Below are positions 27,541 through 36,521 of a stretch of 64,000 nt of DNA, in pieces (positions within the stretch are counted from its first letter, which is position 1; every line of letters starts with the position of its first letter). A program made the position numbers and the translations under genes. This DNA comes from Blastococcus saxobsidens. GTDB lineage: Bacteria > Actinomycetota > Actinomycetes > Mycobacteriales > Geodermatophilaceae. The stretch lies in contig NZ_JAAGWG010000002.1 of the NCBI RefSeq assembly GCF_010682065.1, forward strand, positions 62,001 through 126,000, given 5' to 3'. The notes under the pieces are model-generated. The model made no database searches. It was given only the letters and a program-made list of their open reading frames with translations, and was not told where the DNA came from.

Positions 27541-28110
27541 TCAGGCGGTGTCGGCGGGGTCCTTGCCGGTGCTGCGGGTGCCGTCGAACTCGATGCCGCG
27601 CAGGGCGAGCACCACACCCAGGATCCCGCCGCAGACGATCGCCGAGTCGGCCACGTTGAAGACCGGCCAGATGCGACCGTCGGGGCCGAACACCGACAGG
27701 AAGTCGACGACGCCGCCGCGCAGGAACCCGGGGTCGCGGAAGATCCGGTCGATCAGGTTGCCCAGCGCCCCGCCGAGCACCAGTCCCAGCGCCACGGCCC
27801 AGCCGGTGGAGAACAGCCGGCGGGCGGTGCGCACGATCACCACGACCACGGCCAGCGCGACCAGGGTGAACACCACGGTGAAGCCCTCGGCGAAGGAGAA
27901 GGCGGCACCGGTGTTGCGCAGGTTCGTCAGGTAGAGGGCGCCACCGAGGACGCGGATGTCCTCCCCCGGCTCGATCGTGGCCACCACGATCAGCTTGGTG
28001 ACCAGGTCGGCCAGCAGCACGACAGAGGCCAGCGACAGCAGCAGCCGCGTCCGCGAGGGACCGCGCGGCGGCTCCGCCACGGCGGAGGCGCCGCCCGTCG
28101 GCTCGTCCAC
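27541..28110 (-). CDS. lspA: Signal peptidase II (prolipoprotein signal peptidase)
   Basis: 189 residues, four TMs. The catalytic aspartates are D121 ([13 protein letters not shown]) and D155 ([12 protein letters not shown]), both in canonical context; [13 protein letters not shown] is the conserved loop. It cleaves lipoprotein signal peptides after diacylglyceryl modification; the LpqY-like lipoprotein encoded nearby is a plausible client. First gene of the set ending with the GNAT gene. Confidence 0.97.
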   Translation of the reverse strand: MDEPTGGASAVAEPPRGPSRTRLLLSLASVVLLADLVTKLIVVATIEPGEDIRVLGGALYLTNLRNTGAAFSFAEGFTVVFTLVALAVVVVIVRTARRLFSTGWAVALGLVLGGALGNLIDRIFRDPGFLRGGVVDFLSVFGPDGRIWPVFNVADSAIVCGGILGVVLALRGIEFDGTRSTGKDPADTA

Positions 28111-28150
28111 CGGCTCGGCGTGCTCGGTCAGCGCGGGCTCCTCGATCGAT

Positions 28151-28181
28151 CGGCACCGGGGGCGGACGGCCCCCGGTGCCG
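28151..28181 (-). terminator. Terminator of the LpqY-SugABC-like operon
   Basis: Perfect 12-bp stem (28151-28162 with 28170-28181) with a 7-base loop, 33 bases after the stop of the ATPase gene on the minus strand. Confidence 0.75.
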
Positions 28182-28213
28182 ACGACGATAGCCGCGGTCC
28201 GGCACGGTGCCGA

Positions 28214-29491
28214 TCAGCCGACGCCGACGGCCGTCGCGCCCCCGCGTGCGTCGGTGTCCCGGCCGCCGGCCTCCTCCGCCTGCTCCAGCCGGTCCTGGGT
28301 GGCGAGCCGGGTCAGCTCCGCGCCGGCCTCGGCGTCCCGGGTGAGGTTCTCGCCCGACTGCGGGTCGAACACGTGGATCTTGCGGCTGTCCAGCCAGAAC
28401 TCGGCCTCGCGCCCCTCCCGGATCCGGCTGGTGGCGTCGATGGAGACGATCGCCTGGGTGCGCAGCTCCTCGGAGTCCAGCTCCTTGGACAGTTCGCGGA
28501 GCTGGCTGCGGATGGAGTCGGGGGCCTCGTAGGGGATGTAGGCGTACTGGGAGTCGCCGAGCCACTCGGTCACGTCGACCTTCGCCCGGAAGGTGGAGCC
28601 GAGCGGCCGCTTGGCCTCGTCGACGAGCGAGGCGTCGTCGAAGTACTCGGGGCGGATGCCGACCAGCAGGAGGTCGTGGCCGGCCACCGCGGCGGCCCGC
28701 TTCTCGTCCAGCTCGATCTCGCCGAACGGCGTCCTCAGCCGGTTGCCCTCCGGCGTCGCCGGCAGGAAGTTCATCGGCGGGGAGCCGATGAAGCCCGCGA
28801 CGAAGAGGTTGACCGGCTGCTCGTAGAGCTCCCGCGGGGAGGCGACCTGCTGGATCTTGCCCTTCCGGAGCACGCAGACCCGGTCGCCGAGGGTCATGGC
28901 CTCGGTCTGGTCGTGGGTGACGTAGACGGTCGTGATCCCCAGCCGGCGCTGCAGCCGGGAGATCTCGGTGCGCATCTGGCCGCGCAGCTTCGCGTCGAGG
29001 TTGGAGAGTGGCTCGTCGAAGAGGAACGCGTCGGCCTGCCGGACGATGGCCCGCCCCATGGCGACCCGCTGGCGCTGACCCCCGGAGAGATTGGCCGGCT
29101 TGCGCTCCAGGTGCTCCTTGAGCTCGAGCACGTCGGAGGCCTCGGTGACGCGGCGGCGGACCTCGTCGTCGGGGGTCTTGGACAGCCGCAACGGGAAGGC
29201 GATGTTCTCGTACACCGTCATGTGCGGGTACAGGGCGTAGTTCTGGAAGACCATCGACAGGTTCCGGTCGCGGGGCGCCAGGTCGTTGACCCGCTTGCCG
29301 CCGATGACCATGTCGCCGCTGGTGATGTCCTCCAGCCCGACGATCATCCGCAGCAGCGTCGACTTACCGCAGCCGGACGGCCCGACGAGGATCATGAACT
29401 CCCCGTCGGCGATGTCCAGGCTGACGTCGTTGACCGCCGGGAACCCGTCGCCGTACTTCTTGACGATGTTCTTCATGTCGATGGAGGCCAT
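28214..29491 (-). CDS. ABC importer ATPase, SugC/UgpC/MsiK type
   Basis: 425 residues. NBD: Walker A VGPSGCGKSTLLRM (~38-48), Q-loop MVFQNYALYPHMTV, signature ANLSGGQRQRVAMGRA, Walker B AFLFDEPLSNLDAKLR, H-loop VYVTHDQTEAMTLGD. The C-terminal MalK-like regulatory domain (~240-400) includes FVAGFIGSPPMNF and VGIRPEYFDD. The sequence and domain order closely resemble mycobacterial SugC. It lies 55 bp after the second permease gene, so it probably serves this importer; MsiK-type ATPases can also serve several importers. The last ~35 residues are polar and unconserved. Confidence 0.93.
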   Translation of the reverse strand: MASIDMKNIVKKYGDGFPAVNDVSLDIADGEFMILVGPSGCGKSTLLRMIVGLEDITSGDMVIGGKRVNDLAPRDRNLSMVFQNYALYPHMTVYENIAFPLRLSKTPDDEVRRRVTEASDVLELKEHLERKPANLSGGQRQRVAMGRAIVRQADAFLFDEPLSNLDAKLRGQMRTEISRLQRRLGITTVYVTHDQTEAMTLGDRVCVLRKGKIQQVASPRELYEQPVNLFVAGFIGSPPMNFLPATPEGNRLRTPFGEIELDEKRAAAVAGHDLLLVGIRPEYFDDASLVDEAKRPLGSTFRAKVDVTEWLGDSQYAYIPYEAPDSIRSQLRELSKELDSEELRTQAIVSIDATSRIREGREAEFWLDSRKIHVFDPQSGENLTRDAEAGAELTRLATQDRLEQAEEAGGRDTDARGGATAVGVG

Positions 29492-29546
29492 CAGTGTTCG
29501 TCCTCTCGGGAGGTCGATGAGGTGAGGCTGGTCGGCGTCATGGCGG

Positions 29547-30380
29547 TCAGCCCTTGACCGCGCCGTTGGTGAGGCCGGCGACGATGCGCCGCTGGAAGAG
29601 CAGGACGAGCACGACGACCGGGATCGTCACGATGACCGCCGCCGCCGAGATGGCGCCGGTGGGCTCCTCGAACTGCGAGGCGCCGGTGAACAGGCCGAGC
29701 GCCGCGGGCACCGGGCGGGCCGCCTCGGTGGAGGTCAGCGAGATCCCGTAGATGAAGTCGTTCCAGGCGATGAAGAAGGCGATGATCGCCGTGGTGAAGA
29801 CACCCGGCGCGGCCAGCGGCACGATCACCTTGCGGAACGCCTGCCAGGTGGTGGCGCCGTCCACCTGGGCGGCCTGCTCCATCTCCCAGGGGATCTCCCG
29901 GAAGAACGCCGACATGGTCCAGATCGAGATCGGCAGCGTCAGCGACAGGTACGGGATGATCAGGCCCGGCCAGGTGTCGTAGAGGCCGATGTTCCGCCAG
30001 AGGTTGAACAGCGGAGTCACGATCGAGATGACCGGGAAGATCGCCACCGCCAGGGCGGTGGACAGGATCAGCTTCTTGCCGGGGAAGTCAAGCCGCGCGA
30101 TGGCGTAGGCGGCGAACATGGCCAGCAGGCACGAGATCGCCGTGGCGATCAGGCAGATGCCGAAGGAGTTGACCAGCGCTGGCAGGAACAGGTCGCTCGC
30201 CCCGCCGAACAGGATCAGGTCGTAGTTCTGCCAGGTGAGCTCCGACGGCAGGAAACTGCCGTTGGCGAGGTCGCTCGGCGCCTTGAACGACACCGACACG
30301 ATCCAGGCGATCGGGAAGAGGCAGTAGACGACGATGAAGAACGCGCCGATGCCCCAGAGGATCTTCTTCCGCGTGGTCAT
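29547..30380 (-). CDS. Sugar ABC importer permease, SugB-like
   Basis: 277 residues, six TMs, MalG type. The EAA coupling loop is MEQAAQVDGATTWQAFRKVIVPLAAPG. The N-terminal VVYCLFPIAWIVSVSFKAPSDL and long first extracytoplasmic loop are standard. ATG at 30380 is three bases after the stop of the partner permease gene. Gene order matches lpqY-sugA-sugB-sugC of mycobacteria. Confidence 0.93.
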   Translation of the reverse strand: MTTRKKILWGIGAFFIVVYCLFPIAWIVSVSFKAPSDLANGSFLPSELTWQNYDLILFGGASDLFLPALVNSFGICLIATAISCLLAMFAAYAIARLDFPGKKLILSTALAVAIFPVISIVTPLFNLWRNIGLYDTWPGLIIPYLSLTLPISIWTMSAFFREIPWEMEQAAQVDGATTWQAFRKVIVPLAAPGVFTTAIIAFFIAWNDFIYGISLTSTEAARPVPAALGLFTGASQFEEPTGAISAAAVIVTIPVVVLVLLFQRRIVAGLTNGAVKG

Positions 30381-30383
30381 GGA

Positions 30384-31343
30384 CTACTCCCCCCGGGCCT
30401 GGGCCAGGTCGACCTTGAAGAGCTTGATGAAGGAGAAGGCGATCGCGACCACGCACAGGAAGAGCAGCACGGAGACGGCGGAGCCGAGCCCGATCTCCAG
30501 CCGCGCGATGGTCTGCCGGTAGGCGAGGAACGACACCGACTCGGTGCCGTTGGCCCCGTTGGTCATGATGAAGATGGTGTCGAAGACCCGGAACGCGTCG
30601 AGCGTGCGGAACAGCAGGGCGACCATGATCGCCGCCTTCATGTTGGGGATGGTCACCCGCCACATCCGCTGCCACCGGGTCGCGCCGTCGACCTTGGCCG
30701 CCTCCTGGAGCACCTCGGGCACCTGGGCCAGGCCGGCCAGCAGGAGCAGCGAGATGAAGGGCGTGGTCTTCCAGATCTCGGCCAGGCAGATGACCAGCAG
30801 CGCCGTCCACCGGTCGCCGAACCAGTCGGTGTTCTCCGAGACCCCGGGGAGCCAGGTGAACCACGAGTTCACGAACCCGGAGTTGATGTCGAAGGCGAAC
30901 TGCCAGGCGAAGGCCGACACCACGGTGATGACCGCGTACGGGATGAGGATCGCCGCCCGGAGCACCGGCCGCAGCGCCCGCAGGGCCTTGACCATCACCA
31001 GCGCGAGGCCGAAGCCGAGGACCAGCTCGACGGCGACGGTGACCACGGTGATGAACGCCGTCACGCCGATCGACTGCCACCACAGCGAGTCGGTGAGGAT
31101 GACCCAGTAGTTGGTCAGCCCGACGAAGGAGCGGTTCTCCGGGTCGGTGAGCCGGTAGTCGAACAGCGACTCGTAGGTGGCCTGCACGATCGGGTAGGCG
31201 GTGACCAGCAGCATCACCGCGAACGCCGGGCCGGCCAGCAGCCAGCCGAGCTTCCGCTCGCTGCGCGCGCGGTCGGTGATCCCGTTCTTGGGCGCGGAGA
31301 CCGGTTCGGTCTTCTTGCCCGGCGGGAGCGTCGTCGTCGTCAC
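30384..31343 (-). CDS. Sugar ABC importer permease, SugA-like
   Basis: 319 residues, six TMs, MalF type, with a ~30-residue polar N-terminus. The EAA loop is LQEAAKVDGATRWQRMWRVTIPNMK, matching the DGA/G motif that contacts the ATPase. GTG overlaps the stop of the solute-binding protein gene (GTGA), fixing both boundaries. Confidence 0.93.
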   Translation of the reverse strand: MTTTTLPPGKKTEPVSAPKNGITDRARSERKLGWLLAGPAFAVMLLVTAYPIVQATYESLFDYRLTDPENRSFVGLTNYWVILTDSLWWQSIGVTAFITVVTVAVELVLGFGLALVMVKALRALRPVLRAAILIPYAVITVVSAFAWQFAFDINSGFVNSWFTWLPGVSENTDWFGDRWTALLVICLAEIWKTTPFISLLLLAGLAQVPEVLQEAAKVDGATRWQRMWRVTIPNMKAAIMVALLFRTLDAFRVFDTIFIMTNGANGTESVSFLAYRQTIARLEIGLGSAVSVLLFLCVVAIAFSFIKLFKVDLAQARGE

Positions 31344-32701
31344 AGCAGGTCCTCCTTCGCCAGAACCGCCTTGATGAGCTCCGTGGCCGCCTCGCCGGTC
31401 TGCCCGGGATCGACGCCCGACGGCGGGTGGTAGGCGCGCTGGATGCCGACCGAGATCTCGTTGTAGTACGGCGTCTGCGGCCGCGGCGCGGCCAGTTCCA
31501 GGGACTCCTGGATGACCGGGGCCATCGGGAAGGCCTCCAGGACCTCCGGGTCGTCGTACACCGAGGTCGCCGACGCCGGGTTGCCGTTGGTCACGAAGTA
31601 GTACGCCTGGTTCTCGTCCGAGACGATGCACTCCGCGGCCTCGTAGGCCAGCTCGGGGCTCTCGCTGAAGGCGCCGACGCCGAGGTTGATCCCGCCGTAG
31701 GGCGGTGCGGCCGGCTCGTCCTCGTTCACCCGCGGGAAGATCGCCGCGGCGTAGTCCTCGGGCACGGAGGGGTCCATGGTCCCGGCCTCGACGGCGCCCA
31801 GCGCGCGGGGGTAGACGAACGGGTAGTTGACGTTGAAACCGCCGTTCTCGCTCTCCAGCCCGGTGGCGCTGGAGTCCTCGTTGGAGGTGGAGAACGCCGG
31901 CCCCGCGGCGTCGGACTCCGCGACCATCTTCATCACCTCGGCGGCCCGCCGGCCGGCCTCGGAGGTGAGCCCCAGCTCGATCTGGGCGGGGTCCTCGGGC
32001 GAGGCGTCGGTGATGATCGAGCCGCCGGCGGACTCGATGAGGGCGTTGAACCAGACGGTCAGCGACTCGGCGCGCGCTCCCTGGGCGCCGACCAGCGTGC
32101 CGGTCTCCTCGGCGGCCTGGACGATCTGCTCCCAGGTCACCGGCTCGTCCATGTTCAATCCCGCCGCCTCGGCGACGGACTTGCGGTACCAGAGCACCTG
32201 GGTGTTGGCCCAGAACGGGACCGCGACGAGCTCGCCGTCCCAGGTCGAGCCCTCGACGGCGCTCTCCACGACGTCCTCGGCGACGCGCTCGGCGACGTCC
32301 TCGGGCACCGGGGCCAGGAAGCCCGCCTGCGCGAACTCGGGGATGAACGGCGGGTCCAGGCTCATCAGGTCGATCGAGGCGTCGTTGGCCGCCAGGCGCC
32401 GGATGAGCTGCTCCCGCTGGGAGGCCGCGTCACGGGGCAGCAGCGCCGTCTCGATCGTGTATCGACCGTCGGCCGCCTCGGTGCACCGGGCGGCGATCTC
32501 GGCCTGCCCGCCCGCGTCGGGGTTGATGTACCAGGTGAGGGTCGAGGCTCCCCCGCCGTCGCCGCCGCACGCGGCGAGCGTCCCGGCGGTGACGAGGAGG
32601 GCGGCGGCCGCGGCGACCGGTCTGCCCGGCCTCCTCCGCGCGGCCGGTCGGATCGTGGTCGCCCGCGTCCCGGGCTCTGTTCTGCCAGCCGCGTAGGGCA
32701 C
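31340..32701 (-). CDS. Sugar-binding lipoprotein, LpqY-like
   Basis: 453 residues, family 1 extracellular solute-binding protein. An unusually long charged N-terminus precedes the signal hydrophobic core and lipobox LAAC (lipidated Cys ~45). Core strings such as SIDLMSLDPPFIPEFAQAGF, NTQVLWYRKS, WFNALIESAGGS and VNYPFVYPRA recall mycobacterial LpqY, which recycles trehalose. Operon order LpqY-SugA-SugB-SugC is conserved. Trehalose or a related alpha-glucoside is therefore the inferred ligand; the organism may lack trehalose mycolates, so the role would be osmolyte or nutrient uptake. The GTG start is not certain. Confidence 0.88.
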   Translation of the reverse strand: MPYAAGRTEPGTRATTIRPAARRRPGRPVAAAAALLVTAGTLAACGGDGGGASTLTWYINPDAGGQAEIAARCTEAADGRYTIETALLPRDAASQREQLIRRLAANDASIDLMSLDPPFIPEFAQAGFLAPVPEDVAERVAEDVVESAVEGSTWDGELVAVPFWANTQVLWYRKSVAEAAGLNMDEPVTWEQIVQAAEETGTLVGAQGARAESLTVWFNALIESAGGSIITDASPEDPAQIELGLTSEAGRRAAEVMKMVAESDAAGPAFSTSNEDSSATGLESENGGFNVNYPFVYPRALGAVEAGTMDPSVPEDYAAAIFPRVNEDEPAAPPYGGINLGVGAFSESPELAYEAAECIVSDENQAYYFVTNGNPASATSVYDDPEVLEAFPMAPVIQESLELAAPRPQTPYYNEISVGIQRAYHPPSGVDPGQTGEAATELIKAVLAKEDLL

Positions 32702-32869
32702 TGCGCATCGCCTCCGTTGGCGCGACGGCGACGGTTGATCGCCGTGATCTTCGCAGCGTGGTGCAGGTCACAGGGGGTGTCAATTCGAACCGGTGCCGGG
32801 CCGTGGATCGCGATCGGACCGAGACGTACCGCTGCGCTGCGGACCGCCGGGCGGACTCCCGGATGCGGC

Positions 32870-34099
32870 TCAGCCGCGGCCGGCGATGACCGACGGCGTG
32901 GTCAGTTCCTGTGGTGTCCGCGGCAGCACGGTGTCGAAGTAGGAGCGGGCGGCCTTCGTCGTCCCGACGTCCCGGCCGGCCTGCTCGGACAGGAACCAGC
33001 GGTGCTCGAGCACCTCGTGGAAGACCTCGGCCGGCTCCAGCCGGCCACGCAGGTCCTCCGGGATGGCGTCGACGACGGGCTGGTACACCTCGGCGAGCCA
33101 GCGGTGCCCGGCGATCGTCTCCGGGACCGGGCTGCCCGACTTCTGCTCCAGGTAGGCGCGGAATGCCCGGACGTCGTTGAGCAGCCGCTGGGCCTGCCGC
33201 TCCTGCACCTCCAGGCCGGTGAGGCGGAACAGCTCGTGCCGGTTCTGCCCGGGCCCGGCCACCCGGGTCTCCACCCGCAGCCGGGTGCCCGCGTCGGTAG
33301 TCCGGAGCTCCACCTCGCCGACGTCGAAGCCGAGGTCGTTGAGCCGCCGGAGCCGCTCGGCGACGCGGTAGCGCTGCTCGTCGGTGCGGAAGACCTCCTC
33401 GCGGGTGACCTCCTCCCACAGCGACTCGTAGCGCCGGGGCAGGCTCTCGGCGACCTCGATCGGGTCGATGTCGGCGGGCAGCAGCCCGCCGAACTGCAGG
33501 TCCAGCAGCTCCGCGCCGACCCGCTCGCGAGCGAGGTCGACGTCGTAGGCCCGCTGGCCCGGCGACAGGCTCGGGTGGCGCTCCACGGTCTCGGCGTCGA
33601 CCAGGTAGGCGGCGAAGGTGCCGGCGTCGAGCCGGAAGAGGGTGTTGGACAGCGAGCAGTCGCCCCAGAAGACGCCGGCCAGGTGCAGCCGGACCAGCAG
33701 CACGACCATCGTGTCCAGCAGCTGCTCGGCCGAGTGCGCCCCGCGTGGCCGGGAGAACAGCCAGCGGTAGGACATCGAGTACTCGAGGTAGCGGGTGACC
33801 AGGACCGCCGGCTGGTCGTCCGGGCGGTCGACGCAGATGCCGAGCACCGAGACCGCGGGCAGGCCCTCGCCCTCGAACTGGGCCAGCAGGGCGTACTCGT
33901 GCCGGGCCAGCCGCTCGTCGATCTCCTTGAGCGCGTAGACCCGGTCCTCGACGGCGACGAACCGGACGACGTGCCGGGAGATGCCCCGCGAGGGGACGTC
34001 GAGCAGCAGCTCGTCGTCCCACTCCTCGAGTGGCTGGTCCCACGGCAGGACCAGCAGGCCCGTCGCGTCCGCGGCCGGTGGCCGGAAGAGGTACCTCAT
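32870..34099 (-). CDS. DUF4032 protein with kinase-like N-terminal domain
   Basis: 409 residues. The N-terminal part resembles the LPS-kinase/RIO-like fold: VYALKEIDERLARHEYALLA supplies a possible ATP-binding Lys and Glu, and GVFWGDCSLSNTLFRLD with AAYLVDAETVE mimic the catalytic and DFG-like loops (Cys replaces the residue after GD). The C-terminal DUF4032 region follows (~240-395). Activity is unproven in the family. ATG at 34099. It is encoded just upstream of the importer, on the same strand but 168 bp away, so co-regulation is possible but not shown. Confidence 0.85.
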   Translation of the reverse strand: MRYLFRPPAADATGLLVLPWDQPLEEWDDELLLDVPSRGISRHVVRFVAVEDRVYALKEIDERLARHEYALLAQFEGEGLPAVSVLGICVDRPDDQPAVLVTRYLEYSMSYRWLFSRPRGAHSAEQLLDTMVVLLVRLHLAGVFWGDCSLSNTLFRLDAGTFAAYLVDAETVERHPSLSPGQRAYDVDLARERVGAELLDLQFGGLLPADIDPIEVAESLPRRYESLWEEVTREEVFRTDEQRYRVAERLRRLNDLGFDVGEVELRTTDAGTRLRVETRVAGPGQNRHELFRLTGLEVQERQAQRLLNDVRAFRAYLEQKSGSPVPETIAGHRWLAEVYQPVVDAIPEDLRGRLEPAEVFHEVLEHRWFLSEQAGRDVGTTKAARSYFDTVLPRTPQELTTPSVIAGRG

Positions 34100-34289
34100 G
34101 GCGCGCTCCCGGGGAGGCTGGATCTGCTCGTCACGATGCCACGCGAGGAGCGCCCGCGCCTGCAGGGCACACGCGGGCTGGCAGATCGCCGGAGAAGCGG
34201 AGGCGTTGTCCCGCCACCGGTCATCCCCGACTGCAGGATGTCCGTTCGCGGGCCAATGCTCACCCCCTCTCCGGTGGGCCCGACGGCGA

Positions 34290-34886
34290 TCACGCCTGAT
34301 TCAGCACCACGGTCACCGCGACCAGCAGCACTCCCGACAGGAGAGCAACCAGCATCTCGCCGCCTCGCAGCCCGACGGAGCACTCCGACCCTCCGCGACC
34401 GTTCCCGTCTGCCTCCATCCGGTGGCAGAACTCGGTGATCCGATCCGACGCCCTCCTGGACCGCGGACAGCCCGCCACCTCACCGATCAGCGACTGCCCG
34501 TAGGCGATGGAGCGGACACGGCGACCGGAGGCCGTGCGGATGGCCAGGGGTCCCCGCGGCGCCAGTTCCACGATCTCGTGGACGGGGACCCGATGCACCA
34601 CGAACAAGCCGATCACCACCACGTGTCCCGTCGAGCTCCCGACGATCCTGGCGGTGGCCAGGAGACCGAGGACGATCACTCCCAGCACCAGCGGCAGCAG
34701 CGTGACCAGCATGTCCCCCGGTGGGGTCGGGAGGTCGTCGGCGATCCAGCCCCAGGCGAACACGAACGAGCCCACGATCCCGAGGGCGGAGAACACGATC
34801 AGCGGCGTGCCGCACCGCCCCAGGAGCACCCGGACCTCACCCGGGACGGCCGGGGTGCCGTCCGTGGACGCCCGGCGATCCGTCAT
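34290..34886 (-). CDS. Membrane protein with PH-like domain
   Basis: 198 residues: TM1 ~28-48, TM2 ~60-80, then a short domain VVVIGLFVVHRVPVHEIVELAPRGPLAIRTASGRRVRSIAYG that resembles bacterial PH (bPH) membrane proteins, and TM3 at the C-terminus. Family assignment is tentative and function unknown. 37 bp upstream ends the antiporter gene, so the two may share a transcript. The 190-bp stretch on its downstream side (34100-34289) holds nothing I recognise. Confidence 0.65.
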   Translation of the reverse strand: MTDRRASTDGTPAVPGEVRVLLGRCGTPLIVFSALGIVGSFVFAWGWIADDLPTPPGDMLVTLLPLVLGVIVLGLLATARIVGSSTGHVVVIGLFVVHRVPVHEIVELAPRGPLAIRTASGRRVRSIAYGQSLIGEVAGCPRSRRASDRITEFCHRMEADGNGRGGSECSVGLRGGEMLVALLSGVLLVAVTVVLNQA

Positions 34887-34923
34887 CGGGACCTCGCCGC
34901 CGGTGGGCTGCCGCCGGCCACCC

Positions 34924-36435
34924 TCAGTCCTCGTCGTCGGGGCGGCCCGACTCGCCGCGCCACATCGCCAGCCGGCCGGCGCGGCTGACCGCGCGCAGCC
35001 GGCGCTCGGCCTCGGGGCGCGAGCGCCGCGCAGACACCAGCAGCGCCTGGTCCCCGCGCATGAGGCGGGTGGTCTCGTCGGGCACGAACGAGCGGCGGTG
35101 CCGCACGATCAGCACGACGGCAGCGTCCTCGGGCAGCCGCAGCTCGGGCAGGTAGACGCCGTGCAGCCGCGACCCGGCCGGCACCGTCATCTGCATGAGC
35201 TCGGCGTCCAGCTCCTCCAACGGCGCGGCCTCCACCTGGATCTCCCGCGGCGCCAGCGGCGCGGCGATGCCCAGCCGCCGCGCCACCCACGGCAGCGACC
35301 AGCCCTGCACCAGGGTGAAGACGAGGACCAGCACGAAGACGGTGTCGAACACCGTCGTGGCCCCGGGCACCTGCGCGGTCAGCGGGAAGGTGGCGACGAC
35401 GATCGGAACGGCGCCGCGCAGCCCGGCCCAGGCGATGAACACCTGCTGCCGCGCCGGGAAGCGGAACCACACCAGGCTGGCCAGCACCGACAGCGGCCGG
35501 GCGAGCAGCAGCAGCGCGCCGCCCACCACCAGCGCCGGACCGACCGCCTCGGGCAGCCGGGACGGCGAGACCAGCAGTCCCAGCATCACGAACAGGCCGA
35601 TCTGGGCGAGCGAGGCCATGCCCTCGGCGAACCCGATGCTGGCCGAGCGGTGCGGCAGCGTGGCGTTGCCCAGCACCAGCCCGCACAGGTAGACGGCGAC
35701 GAACCCGGAGGCGTGCAGCAGGTCGGCGCCGGCGAAGGCCAGGACGCACAGCGCCAGGGTGGCCAGCGGGTAGAAGCCCGACAGCGGCAGCGCGACCCGG
35801 CGGAGCAGCTCCGCGCCGCCGAAGCCGACGGCCAGCCCCAGGGCCGCTCCTCCGGCGAGCTCGGCGAGGACGACCACCGGAACCAGCCACCAGGGCCCGG
35901 AGGCCTCGCCGGTGAGGATGTCGGAGAGGACGACGACGAGCAGGATCACCGGGGCGTCGTTCAGCCCGCTCTCGGTCTCCAGCGAGGCGGCCAGGCGCCG
36001 GGGCAGCGGCAGCCGGCGCAGCGTCGCGAAGACGGCGGCGGCGTCGGTGGAGCTGATCACCGCGGCCACCAGGAAGGCGAACCCCCAGCTCCAGCCGAGC
36101 AGCCAGACGGTCACCGCCCCGGTGACGCCGATGCTCACCATGACGCCGACGGTCGCCAGGCTCAGCCCGGGCCCCAGCGCGCGGCGGACGTCGGCCCAGC
36201 GGGTGGTCAGCCCACCCTCGGCCAGGATCACCAGCAGCGCCGCGACACCCAGGGTCTGGGCGAGCGAGTAGTCCTCGAACTCCACGCCCAGACCGCTCTC
36301 GCCGAGGACGACCCCGATGGCGAGGTAGAGCAGCAGGCTGGGCAGGCCCAGCCGGTCGGCCAGGCGCAGCGCGATCGCGGCCAGGAGCACCACACCGGCG
36401 CCGATGGCCAGGGCGACGGTCACCGTGGTGTTCAC
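34924..36435 (-). CDS. Cation/proton antiporter (CPA1, NhaP2/CvrA-like) with RCK_C domain
   Basis: 503 residues. About 12-13 TMs (1-~385) include ISSTDAAAVFATLRRLPLP and the ND motif ESGLNDAPVILLVVV of the K+/H+ antiporters, plus AWAGLRGAVPIVVATFPL. A cytoplasmic TrkA-C/RCK_C domain (~410-475: EELDAELMQMTVPAGSRLHGVYLPELRLPEDAAVVLIVRH) suggests ligand or nucleotide gating. K+ or Na+ selectivity cannot be decided. GTG at 36435; divergent from ileS with 86 bp between. Confidence 0.92.
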   Translation of the reverse strand: MNTTVTVALAIGAGVVLLAAIALRLADRLGLPSLLLYLAIGVVLGESGLGVEFEDYSLAQTLGVAALLVILAEGGLTTRWADVRRALGPGLSLATVGVMVSIGVTGAVTVWLLGWSWGFAFLVAAVISSTDAAAVFATLRRLPLPRRLAASLETESGLNDAPVILLVVVLSDILTGEASGPWWLVPVVVLAELAGGAALGLAVGFGGAELLRRVALPLSGFYPLATLALCVLAFAGADLLHASGFVAVYLCGLVLGNATLPHRSASIGFAEGMASLAQIGLFVMLGLLVSPSRLPEAVGPALVVGGALLLLARPLSVLASLVWFRFPARQQVFIAWAGLRGAVPIVVATFPLTAQVPGATTVFDTVFVLVLVFTLVQGWSLPWVARRLGIAAPLAPREIQVEAAPLEELDAELMQMTVPAGSRLHGVYLPELRLPEDAAVVLIVRHRRSFVPDETTRLMRGDQALLVSARRSRPEAERRLRAVSRAGRLAMWRGESGRPDDED

Positions 36436-36491
36436 CGCGCCCCCGCCATGGGGGCAGTCTTCCGTACCGCCGCGCGGGCGCAGGGGACGCA

Positions 36492-36515
36492 CCGGCGAAC
36501 CCGTTTGCCGGTTCG
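36492..36515 (+). promoter_or_regulatory. Two mutually exclusive hairpins in the ileS leader
   Basis: CCGGCGAA (36492-36499) can pair with TTTGCCGG (36504-36511), or CGAACC (36496-36501) with GGTTCG (36510-36515). The second lies directly before GGGGAG. Whether this is regulatory is unknown; the 86-bp leader is too short for a T-box. Confidence 0.25.
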
Positions 36516-36521
36516 GGGAGA

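Noticed and set aside
32806..32815. GATCGCGATC palindrome upstream of the LpqY-like gene as an operator
   Set aside because: A 10-bp palindrome of common bases is expected by chance; no second copy or extension.
36436..36521. T-box riboswitch upstream of ileS
   Set aside because: Only 86 bp is available and no T-box core or specifier stem is visible.
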